NCBI GenBank assembly: GCA_947451925.1
Contig: CANGAW010000028.1
Span: forward strand, 1 to 38,595
From: Burkholderiales bacterium
Lineage (GTDB): Bacteria; Pseudomonadota; Gammaproteobacteria; Burkholderiales; Burkholderiaceae_D
Direction: 5' to 3'
DNA length: 38,595 bases
A program made the translations under genes and the position numbers. A model generated the notes under the pieces. The model was not told where the DNA came from and ran no database searches. It worked only from the letters and a program-made list of their open reading frames with translations. Positions 1 through 6,853 of this stretch are shown here, piece after piece (position 1 is the stretch's first letter; each line of letters opens with the position of its first letter).

Positions 1-1242
1 CTATGCCTGCCGGATGGCAGTTGTCTGGAGTTGATGCCGGCCATTGGCTCGGGTCAAAAAACAAAAATGGTGGTGATTGCGGCGCAGCCCAGTCTTGAAA
101 CAGCGATCGACGCTTTGCGCTGCGGCGTTGCAGATTATCTGGTGCCACCTGTCAATCCTGGTCGCCTCAAAAGTTTGCTGAACTGTGCGGTAGTTACGGT
201 TGGCGCGGGAAGCGAGTTGGCGCAAACACGTCGCGCTGCGCCCGCTCTCTTGCTTGGCGCGTCGTCCGCGATGCGCTCACTTATTCACCAGATTGACTGT
301 GTTGCACCGACCGAAGCCAGTGTCTTGTTACTTGGTGAAAGCGGCACTGGCAAAGAATTACTGGCGCAGACCATTCACGCGAAAAGCCTGCGTCATCAGC
401 AGCCGTTTTTGCCAGTCAACTGTGGCGCAATCTCGCCCCAGCTCATCGAGAGTGAAATATTCGGCCATGAGAAAGGCAGCTTTACTGGCGCCGACCGGCA
501 ACACAAAGGCTATTTTGAACGCGCTTGCGGTGGCACCTTGTTTCTCGATGAGGTCATCGAAATGCCGATTGAACTGCAAGTGAAGTTACTGCGCGTGCTG
601 GAGACTGGTACGTTTATGCGCATAGGCAGCAATCAGGAATTTCATACGAATGTGCGCATCATTGCTGCGACCAATCGTGATCCGGAGCAGGCAATTGCGG
701 CCGGTAAGTTAAGACTCGATCTTTATCATCGCCTCAATGTTTTCCCGATCAGCATACCGCCCTTGCGCGAACGCGGGCAGGACATAGCCCTATTGGCGCA
801 GCATTTTCTTGATGAATTAAATCAAGCCAATCTGACAGATAAAACTTTATCGCCTGATTCAGGCAGCGTGCTGCGTAGTTATGCCTGGCCCGGCAATGTT
901 CGTGAACTGCGTAATTTTATCCAGCGTGCTTATATCCTCGCGGATGAGGTCATTGATGCCAGCACGTTTGAAATCAGCGTAAGCGAACCTGCTATTGCGC
1001 CACTGAGCTTGTCTATACCGGTCGGCAGTTCCCTTGCCGAGGTCGATAAAAAATTAATTTTCGCCACGCTGGCTTTCTGCGACGGCGTAAAAAAACGCAC
1101 TGCCGATATGTTGGGAATCAGTCTCAAGACACTTTACAACCGGCTTGAAGAATACGGCCCTGATGGGAAAAAACCTGTACCCAGCGAACTGCTTGTGCGA
1201 CCCGTTCCAGCGATGGCCATGCCGGGCAGTTTTTTGAACTGA
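1..1242 (+). CDS. Sigma-54-dependent response regulator, NtrC class (5' end outside window)
   Basis: The reading frame is open from base 1, so the gene starts upstream. The first residues (LCLPDGSCLEL) match the region just after the phospho-acceptor aspartate of a receiver domain, so that Asp lies outside the window. About 65 codons of receiver are followed by an AAA+ sigma-54 interaction domain: Walker A GESGTGKE, a GSFTGA loop (the usual form is GAFTGA), Walker B LFLDEV, and an arginine-finger region near RLNVFPISIPPLRER. The C-terminus (LIFATLAFCDGVKKRTADMLG, continuing to SLKTLYNRLEEY) is a Fis-type helix-turn-helix. The protein should activate sigma-54 promoters after phosphorylation by a sensor kinase. 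The kinase and targets are not visible here. Confidence 0.93.
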   Translation, partial: LCLPDGSCLELMPAIGSGQKTKMVVIAAQPSLETAIDALRCGVADYLVPPVNPGRLKSLLNCAVVTVGAGSELAQTRRAAPALLLGASSAMRSLIHQIDCVAPTEASVLLLGESGTGKELLAQTIHAKSLRHQQPFLPVNCGAISPQLIESEIFGHEKGSFTGADRQHKGYFERACGGTLFLDEVIEMPIELQVKLLRVLETGTFMRIGSNQEFHTNVRIIAATNRDPEQAIAAGKLRLDLYHRLNVFPISIPPLRERGQDIALLAQHFLDELNQANLTDKTLSPDSGSVLRSYAWPGNVRELRNFIQRAYILADEVIDASTFEISVSEPAIAPLSLSIPVGSSLAEVDKKLIFATLAFCDGVKKRTADMLGISLKTLYNRLEEYGPDGKKPVPSELLVRPVPAMAMPGSFLN

Positions 1243-1357
1243 GTGGTCCTTGCTATGTTCCGGTGCAAAGACAACCCAGGCACGCTAACTGCTATGAAGA
1301 TTAATGAGTCCGACGTTATACATGCATTCACTACGATGAATTTTTCAGGAGAAAGCC

Positions 1358-1810
1358 ATGACGATTAAACGAGTGGCCGCACTGCTAATAACACTATTGG
1401 TTTTTTTATCCGCTTGCGCAGATTTACAGCAGACCATGCAGGGCAGCGGTACACAACCGCAGTCGATTGCCACGAACGTCAATGGCGTAGGCACCATTGC
1501 TTCGGTTGAGCAGGTGCCGCGGGCACAAGGTTTGGGACTAGGCGCGCTGGCTGGCGCTGCAGTCGGTGGTGTGCTGGGTAATCAGGTGGGTGGTGGTCTT
1601 GGCAATACGGCTGCGACCGTAGCCGGTGCCGCAGGTGGTGCCTATGTCGGCCATCAAATGGAAAAAAGTCGCAGTGGGTCGGGCAAAATTTACAAAGTCA
1701 CGATCCATATGGATGACGGTAGCACCCAATCCTTTGCGCAAGAAGCCGAACCAACAGTAAAGGCCGGTGACAGGGTAAGCATCAGTCATGGCGTGTTGTC
1801 TCCGTTGTGA
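1358..1810 (+). CDS. Glycine-zipper outer-membrane lipoprotein (17-kDa antigen / SlyB-like)
   Basis: The 150-residue product has a lipoprotein signal with lipobox LSAC (Cys at residue 20). A Gly/Ala-rich stretch at about residues 58-98 (GLGLGALAGAAVGGVLGNQV and following) is typical of glycine-zipper 2TM domains. The C-terminal part (KIYKVTIHMDDGSTQSF) resembles the beta portion of SlyB and Pcp proteins. The ATG at 1358 is preceded by AGGAGA. The family is lipid-anchored and thought to stabilise the envelope. A specific role is not deducible. It may be co-expressed with the membrane protein that follows about 95 bp downstream, but that gap is large enough for its own promoter. Confidence 0.85.
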   Translation: MTIKRVAALLITLLVFLSACADLQQTMQGSGTQPQSIATNVNGVGTIASVEQVPRAQGLGLGALAGAAVGGVLGNQVGGGLGNTAATVAGAAGGAYVGHQMEKSRSGSGKIYKVTIHMDDGSTQSFAQEAEPTVKAGDRVSISHGVLSPL

Positions 1811-1904
1811 GTTCAAGGATTGGATTGATTGATGTGTATTCGAAGGATGCATTGACTTAATTATCTATTCAAACATTCATTTACTTTCAACCGGAGGAAC
1901 AGTC

Positions 1905-2753
1905 ATGACGCCTATTCATCTTGACCCCGATGCCAGCATTCAGGGCAGTAGTCTCATCGCAAAATCCAGCAGCAAGCGCCAGAGTTTGCTTTCCGTGGTG
2001 CGTTGGGGCGCGGTACTTGCTGGCGTGATTGTGGGTGCTTCCATCCAGTTTTCACTGGCCTTGCTGGGTATTGCCAGTGGCTTGTCATTAAGCCACGTTG
2101 CTGCCGGTGAGACGCTGGGCACCATGAGCTTGCTGTGGGCCGGCGTCAGCATGCTGTTATCGATTTTTGGCGGCGCTTATGTCGCTGCCCGTATGTCAGG
2201 CTTCAAGCGAAAAATCGATGGAATTTTGCATGGCGTGGTGACTTGGGCAGTAGCAAGCCTGCTGATGCTGATACTGGCCAGCGTGGCGGGCAGCTCTTTG
2301 TTGAACGTCTTGTCCGGCAGCGTCAGTCTGGGTGTTGGCACCATGGCCCAATCTGATCGCAGTGGCGGGGTGCTCGGTTTGCTCAGTGAGGTGTTGGGCA
2401 AATCAGTCAATGTACAAACACTGAAAAATTTACAGGAGCAGATAGCCGCGGGCCACCGTCAGGAAGCCATTGCGGTGATGCGCGATGAGTTGGGTGTATC
2501 GGCCGATAGAGCCGCGGCGGTGGTTGATCAGGCGCTGATCTTGTCGGGCTCGCCCGCTCAGGCTTCGCCCGAAGGCAGGCAGGCCGCAGACAATGCGATG
2601 CGGCGAGCCAGCATGGTGGCGTGGTTTGGATTTGCAGCCATTGTGCTCTCGCTAGCATTAAGCGCTTTTGGCGGGGCACTCGGCGCGATGGGTGCCAAAC
2701 GCCTGGTCTGGAGTGAAGAGTCGGGCAGTATTACAGCCATTACGTCACCCTGA
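1905..2753 (+). CDS. Four-helix inner-membrane protein of unknown function (PhnA-like family)
   Basis: The ATG at 1905 follows a strong GGAGGAA ribosome-binding site. The 282-residue product has hydrophobic segments at about residues 28-55, 68-92, 106-128 and 242-265. A soluble loop at about 150-235 contains a helical stretch (VNVQTLKNLQEQIAAGHRQE). The first three segments resemble proteins annotated as PhnA-like membrane proteins in betaproteobacteria; there is no sign of phosphonate metabolism here. It sits between a lipoprotein gene and a PRC-barrel gene, which suggests an envelope or stress function. That is inference only. Confidence 0.75.
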   Translation: MTPIHLDPDASIQGSSLIAKSSSKRQSLLSVVRWGAVLAGVIVGASIQFSLALLGIASGLSLSHVAAGETLGTMSLLWAGVSMLLSIFGGAYVAARMSGFKRKIDGILHGVVTWAVASLLMLILASVAGSSLLNVLSGSVSLGVGTMAQSDRSGGVLGLLSEVLGKSVNVQTLKNLQEQIAAGHRQEAIAVMRDELGVSADRAAAVVDQALILSGSPAQASPEGRQAADNAMRRASMVAWFGFAAIVLSLALSAFGGALGAMGAKRLVWSEESGSITAITSP

Positions 2754-2768
2754 AGTATTGATCACACG

Positions 2769-3062
2769 TTGGCAAAAATGGAAGCGGGCAAGCAAAAGCT
2801 GCAAAGCGCAACAGGAAAACGTTTTAGCTGTCTGTTGGCCGGGCAGTCAACGTCAACCGAATTGCTACGGTCTTGCCCGGTGGTGACGGCGACAGGGCAG
2901 AGCATAGGACGGGTGCGTTCCGTGCTGGTCGACTGCCGCAATCACCAGTTGCGCTATGTAGTGCTGGCCGCCAGTCAGGGCAAGTCGCCGGTAGTGATCT
3001 CCTGGCAAAACTTGTACTTTGATTCGGTGATGGTAAGGCTGGTTTATTACACCTTTAGCTGA
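2769..3062 (+). CDS. PRC-barrel domain protein
   Basis: The 97-residue product has a C-terminal half (VVTATGQSIGRVRSVLVDCR to VVISWQNLYFDS) that follows the pattern of the PRC barrel. This is a small beta-barrel that binds RNA or protein partners in RimM and photosynthetic reaction centres, and is common in small stress proteins. The start shown is TTG at 2769, 15 bp after the previous stop; an ATG three codons later (2778) is the alternative. Neither has a strong ribosome-binding site, so translational coupling to the upstream gene is likely. Family assignment is by pattern recognition only. Confidence 0.65.
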   Translation: MAKMEAGKQKLQSATGKRFSCLLAGQSTSTELLRSCPVVTATGQSIGRVRSVLVDCRNHQLRYVVLAASQGKSPVVISWQNLYFDSVMVRLVYYTFS

Positions 3063-3070
3063 GCCTGCCA

Positions 3071-3391
3071 GTGAAAAAATTACGTACGGTTTTGTACTGT
3101 CTGATTACGATGCTGCTGGTTGTATGGGGCCTGCAAAGGTCGGTGCCGCATGTTTCGCACAACAGCACGTATGTGCAGCAGCATGCGCAGGCAAAAAATG
3201 CGCATCACCTGCGTAGTGCAATTTACCGCTTCTCATCCAATGCAGTGCCGAGTTGCGCCGTCTATTTTCAATTGACTCAGGGTGGCATGGCTGTGACGGA
3301 ACTTGCGTCCGGCACTACCCCGCACTGCATGCAAAGTACGATCCAGTTTGATGGTAGTGCTATAGAAGCGCTGCCGATGCTGCTGGTTTAA
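3071..3391 (+). CDS. Small membrane-anchored or secreted protein, unknown function
   Basis: The GTG at 3071 lies 8 bp after the previous stop, so the gene is probably coupled to the PRC-barrel gene. The 106-residue product begins with a short basic stretch and a hydrophobic segment (residues about 6-21), giving an uncleaved anchor or signal peptide. The rest is a small periplasmic domain with two cysteines (PSCAVYF and TPHCMQS) that could form a disulphide. No family was recognised. Its stop codon shares the bases TTAA with the stop of the convergent YqjK-like gene. Confidence 0.55.
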   Translation: MKKLRTVLYCLITMLLVVWGLQRSVPHVSHNSTYVQQHAQAKNAHHLRSAIYRFSSNAVPSCAVYFQLTQGGMAVTELASGTTPHCMQSTIQFDGSAIEALPMLLV

Positions 3392-3798
3392 GTACCGAGA
3401 CGATTCAGCCAGCGCAGCGCTTTCGATGTCAGCCTGCCAGCCAATTGAAGTCGGGCTTTATGCTGCAGCAGCATGGAGCCTATTGTTGCGATTTTTTGCA
3501 GCGGGTTTTTGTAAACCACACCACGTCGAATGCCGGCGGAGATGCCAGACTTTGTGTTCAGACGCATCACAGCCAGGCCAAGCAGGCTTCCAGCGCCGGC
3601 AACAATCAGCCAGGGGTGACTGTTCACCCAGCGCAGCGTATGGCTGCGGGGGAAATCCGGATGGGTACGATGAAACGCCAGGGAAGCCTGCTGCCGGCGC
3701 GAGATTGGCACATCGGCCAGCATGCGGCGATAGCGCTGGCGACTGGCTTCAATTTGCTCCAGCAAAGCCTGCCGCTCTTGTGCCAAGGATGGTTTCAT
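3388..3798 (-). CDS. YqjK-like membrane-associated protein
   Basis: The 136-residue product has a charged N-terminal helix (ERQALLEQIEASRQRYRRML), a hydrophobic segment at about residues 61-80 (HPWLIVAGAGSLLGLAVMRL) and a basic C-terminus. It is third in the order DUF883 protein, YqjE-like protein, this gene, which matches yqjD-yqjE-yqjK of enterobacteria. The start overlaps the YqjE-like stop by 4 bp (ATGA), indicating translational coupling. Sequence similarity to YqjK is weak by eye; gene order is the better evidence. Function is not established beyond association with stationary-phase membrane proteins. Confidence 0.65.
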   Translation of the reverse strand: MKPSLAQERQALLEQIEASRQRYRRMLADVPISRRQQASLAFHRTHPDFPRSHTLRWVNSHPWLIVAGAGSLLGLAVMRLNTKSGISAGIRRGVVYKNPLQKIATIGSMLLQHKARLQLAGRLTSKALRWLNRLGT

Positions 3799-4163
3799 AA
3801 GCTCTCCCGTACCAGGTCCACATCCCGCTTCAGTTCTTCTTTGAGCGACTGCAATGGCGCCACTTTTCCGCTATGGCGACGAGCCAGTCCCAGACCGATA
3901 CCCGCTGCCGCCATATACAGCGCCACCACTGCCCAGGCGGCAAGGCCGCGGTAGGCACTCTCCCAAAAACTGATGATGACAGCTACGCCAATAAAGAACA
4001 GCGCAAACACCGAACATAGCGCTGCGCTCAGATAGCCGAGCAACTGCATGCTGAGTTCTCTTCGCTGCATTTTCAGCTCTATCCGCATCAAGCCCAGATA
4101 ATCGCTGAGCCGGTCGAGCGCGAGTATGGAAATTTGTTTTGATTTATGCAAAGTTTCAAACAT
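3795..4163 (-). CDS. YqjE-like inner-membrane protein (holin superfamily III type)
   Basis: The 122-residue product has an amphipathic N-terminus and two hydrophobic segments at about residues 42-66 (LLGYLSAALCSVFALFFIGV) and 75-95 (LAAWAVVALYMAAAGIGLGL). A charged tail (KEELKRDVDLVRESL) follows. This is the layout of YqjE proteins, which are grouped with putative Actinobacteria/phage holins but are chromosomal and not known to lyse cells. It lies 10 bp downstream of the DUF883 gene and overlaps the following gene by 4 bp, so all three are one transcription unit. Confidence 0.75.
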   Translation of the reverse strand: MFETLHKSKQISILALDRLSDYLGLMRIELKMQRRELSMQLLGYLSAALCSVFALFFIGVAVIISFWESAYRGLAAWAVVALYMAAAGIGLGLARRHSGKVAPLQSLKEELKRDVDLVRESL

Positions 4164-4173
4164 GGCTATTGCC

Positions 4174-4542
4174 TCAGCGTCGAGGGATTACGCCCACCAT
4201 GACGCCGAGCAAAATGCCGATAGCTCCGGCAATGGCGACGGATTGCAGTGGTTTCTGGCGCACATAATCGGTGGTCACATCGACGCCTTCATTAAACTGC
4301 TTGCTGGCCTGATTGGCCAAACCTTTGGCCGCGAAACGCATGGAAGAAAAACGCGCCATCATGCGGTCGCGCGCTTCGCGCAATTCAGTCTCTGTCAATG
4401 TGGCTGCATGCGCCATGAGTGCGTCAAGATCACTTTTCAAATCCACCAGCTCCTCCCGAATCATGGAGGAACCACCATTGGCTCTCCCCGCTTTATGTTC
4501 GGCTCTGCTGGCGCCGGATTCTGTATTGGAAAGGTCCATCAT
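4174..4542 (-). CDS. DUF883 (ElaB/YqjD/YgaM-type) membrane-anchored ribosome-associated protein
   Basis: The 122-residue product has a long helical, charged N-terminal part (MIREELVDLKSDLDALMAHA) and a single C-terminal transmembrane segment (PLQSVAIAGAIGILLGVMVG) ending in a basic tail. The sequence VRQKPLQSVAIAG matches the conserved end of the DUF883 family. E. coli YqjD and ElaB are C-tail-anchored and bind ribosomes in stationary phase; that is known for the family, not shown here. The start at 4542 is chosen because AAGGAG lies six bases upstream (4549-4554). A longer frame back to 4620 has no such support. Confidence 0.85.
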   Translation of the reverse strand: MMDLSNTESGASRAEHKAGRANGGSSMIREELVDLKSDLDALMAHAATLTETELREARDRMMARFSSMRFAAKGLANQASKQFNEGVDVTTDYVRQKPLQSVAIAGAIGILLGVMVGVIPRR

Positions 4543-4866
4543 TGCGATCTCCTTAATGGGAAAAAAAATCTGCTCACTGTGCTGTACGCTCAGTCTTTGC
4601 AAGAGTGATGCCAGCGCCACTGACGACGTAGGTTCTGCTGTTGTGGCATATCGATTGAAATTTTTACAGGTAAGGTCTGACTATTTGCGTCGCCAGTACG
4701 CACTGACGCTCCGTGTTCAATGGCTTTGTTGTGCCGCCGGCTTGCGCAGAATTGAGCAGGCATCAGCCTTATTGCCGTAATCTGCATCATGCTAAGATTG
4801 CGGCGGAACTGTGGGTTCATGACCTGCAAGCGTTCATCAAAATTTGAACAATAAAGGGAGACAAAA
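4543..4866. other. Divergent intergenic region
   Basis: This stretch of about 320 bp separates the minus-strand DUF883 operon from the plus-strand binding-protein gene, so both promoters should lie in it. The ribosome-binding sites at its two edges are clear (minus strand 4549-4554 and plus strand about 4855-4860). I could not find a -35/-10 pair with good spacing for either direction, and no open frame in it looks like a gene. Confidence 0.5.
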
Positions 4867-6081
4867 TTGAAGATTAAAAACAAAGCCATCGTCTTGACCG
4901 TTGCTGCTGCTTGCGGACTTGCTCAGGCAGGCATGGCGGTTGCCCAGGTGTCGAATGACACGATTAAAGTCGGCTTTATTACCGATATGTCCGGCGTCTA
5001 TGCCGACGTCGACGGACCCGCTGGTATTGAAGCCATCAAGATGGCGATTGCCGACATGGGCGGCAACATCAACGGTAAAAAAATTGAATTCATCTCTGCA
5101 GACCATCAGAACAAGGCCGATATTGCCGCCAGCAAGGCGCGTGAGTGGTTTGATCAGCAAGGCGTTGACATGCTGGTGGGCGGCACCAATTCGGCGACCA
5201 ATCTGGCCATGGCCAAGGTCGCTGCAGAAAAGAAAAAACCCTTCATTGCCATTGGTGCCGGCACGGCCCGCCTGACCAATGAAGAGTGCACGCCTTACAC
5301 CATCCATTACGCCTATGACACCGTAGCGCTGGCACGCGGCACCAGCGGTTCGCTGGTCAAGCAAGGTTACAAAGACTGGTTCTTCCTGACTGCTGACTAT
5401 GTGTTTGGCATGTCGCTGGAAAAAGATGCATCCGAAGTCGTCAAGGCCAATGGTGGCCGGGTGCTGGGTTCGGTACGCCATCCATTGGCTGCATCGGATT
5501 TCTCTTCTTTCCTGCTGCAAGCGCAAAGCTCCAAGGCGCAGGTGCTGGGACTGGCCAATGCCGGTGGCGACACAGTCAACTCGATCAAGGCAGCCAATGA
5601 ATTCGGCATTAACAAAAAAATGAAGCTGGCCGGCATGCTGATGTTTGTTAATGACATTCACGCGCTGGGCTTGGGTTTAACTCAGGGCATGTACCTGACC
5701 GACGGCTGGTACTGGGATTCCAGTGATGAGAACCGCGCATGGGCCAAGAAATTTATGGCCAAGACCAAAAAAGCACCTTCGATGCTGCACGCTGCGGATT
5801 ATTCGGCGGTGAATTTTTATCTCAATGCCGTCAAAGCTATCGGCACCGATGATGGCGACAAAGTCATGGCCAAGATGAAGTCGACCAAGGTCAATGACTT
5901 CTTCGCTAAAAACGGTGTGGTGCGTCCAGATGGCCGCATGGTCCACGACATGTTTTTGATGCAGGTGAAAACACCCGCCGAATCCAAATACGAGTGGGAC
6001 TACTATAAAGTCGTGCAGACGATTCCGGGTGATCAGGCCTATATGACCAAGGCCGAAACCAAATGCGCACTGTGGAAATAA
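4867..6081 (+). CDS. Branched-chain amino acid ABC transporter substrate-binding protein (LivK/type I periplasmic binding fold)
   Basis: The 404-residue product starts at TTG 4867, six bases after GGGAG. Its Sec signal peptide ends near AGMAVA-QVSND. The mature part begins with the family hallmark IKVGFITDMSGVYADVDGP and includes the lobe-1 binding region (VGGTNSATNLAMAKVAAEKK) and the hinge/lobe-2 segments typical of LivK, AmiC and urea-binding proteins. Conserved cysteines (EECTPY and ETKCALW) may pair. The ligand cannot be read from sequence: amino acid, urea or an aromatic acid are all possible. No permease or ATPase gene is adjacent, so it is a solitary binding protein, as is common in Burkholderiales. 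A strong terminator follows. Confidence 0.9.
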   Translation: MKIKNKAIVLTVAAACGLAQAGMAVAQVSNDTIKVGFITDMSGVYADVDGPAGIEAIKMAIADMGGNINGKKIEFISADHQNKADIAASKAREWFDQQGVDMLVGGTNSATNLAMAKVAAEKKKPFIAIGAGTARLTNEECTPYTIHYAYDTVALARGTSGSLVKQGYKDWFFLTADYVFGMSLEKDASEVVKANGGRVLGSVRHPLAASDFSSFLLQAQSSKAQVLGLANAGGDTVNSIKAANEFGINKKMKLAGMLMFVNDIHALGLGLTQGMYLTDGWYWDSSDENRAWAKKFMAKTKKAPSMLHAADYSAVNFYLNAVKAIGTDDGDKVMAKMKSTKVNDFFAKNGVVRPDGRMVHDMFLMQVKTPAESKYEWDYYKVVQTIPGDQAYMTKAETKCALWK

Positions 6082-6106
6082 TCAGAGCGTATTGTTAAGA
6101 GTATTT

Positions 6107-6140
6107 AATGGCGCGCATCATAATGCGCGCCATTTTTTTT
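6107..6140 (+). terminator. Rho-independent terminator of the binding-protein gene
   Basis: A perfect 12-bp stem (AATGGCGCGCAT and its complement, 6107-6118 and 6123-6134) with a CATA loop runs into a T tract to 6140. It lies 26 bp after the stop codon at 6081. Confidence 0.93.
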
Positions 6141-6160
6141 GAGGAAGTTAAAAAAATAAA

Positions 6161-6658
6161 ATGAAACCTTTTTTAATTTTGCTGCTAGTTTCAGGTCTGG
6201 CCGCTGCAGGCAATTTGCCCGAGGGCTTTGCCGGCTTGCCATGGGGTGCGCCGCTTGCGGCTTTGCCTAACGCTCAGCAAATCGCCGGGACTCAGCAATA
6301 CCAATGCTATCGCACCGGCGACAAGACAAGCGTGATTGCCGGGGCAGACTTGTCGCAGGCACGATTATGTTTCAGCGACGACCGATTTTATTTCGCCCAG
6401 ATGGAATTTTCCGGTCAGGACAACCAGGACAAATTGCTCGCCTATGGAAAAGCCATGTGGGGCGAGCCGAAGCTGGGCCAGCGTTTTACCGATGCCTATG
6501 TCTGGGGAGGCCCGCAAGAGGGCGTCTATATCGAACTGGAATTTAGTAAGAACGATGACCGTGGCACGCTGGCCTATGTCTACTTGCCTATCTACAAGCA
6601 AACCCAAGAAGCCGCCAAAGCGCAACGGGCCAAACCCCGTCCCGGTTCAGGCTTTTGA
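6161..6658 (+). CDS. Small secreted protein, unknown function
   Basis: The ATG at 6161 is preceded by GAGGAAG at about 6141. The 165-residue product has a signal peptide (MKPFLILLLVSGLAAAG) and then PEGFAGLPWGAPLAALP. That opening is common to a group of proteobacterial periplasmic proteins in which a short G-x-PWG motif follows the cleavage site. Two cysteines (QYQCYRT and RLCFSDD) could pair. Repeated acidic/aromatic strands (DDRFYFAQMEF, VYIELEF) suggest a beta-rich fold. The C-terminus is basic and low complexity. No function is assigned. Confidence 0.65.
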   Translation: MKPFLILLLVSGLAAAGNLPEGFAGLPWGAPLAALPNAQQIAGTQQYQCYRTGDKTSVIAGADLSQARLCFSDDRFYFAQMEFSGQDNQDKLLAYGKAMWGEPKLGQRFTDAYVWGGPQEGVYIELEFSKNDDRGTLAYVYLPIYKQTQEAAKAQRAKPRPGSGF

Positions 6659-6853
6659 TTAGCGCTGTTTTCCTCGCTGATTAGCTGGCAGTAGTCAGCG
6701 GGGACAGTATCTGTAGCATCTCAAATCCCTATTAATTTGTTCCTGTGTGGCAATTTTGATATTGCTTTGTGTTCTTGCATAATGGCAACCAAATTTTATT
6801 AATTAATCGATTAACGGCTAATAGATCCGTATATCGTAATTGGTATTGCCAAA

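Noticed and set aside
3445..3954. A 169-codon plus-strand frame opposite the YqjK/YqjE-like genes
   Set aside because: No start signal or family features; the minus-strand genes overlap by ATGA in a recognised operon order.
4837..5661. A 274-codon minus-strand open frame opposite the binding-protein gene
   Set aside because: Its composition is that of an antisense frame, and it lies wholly over a well-supported periplasmic binding protein with a terminator on the plus strand.
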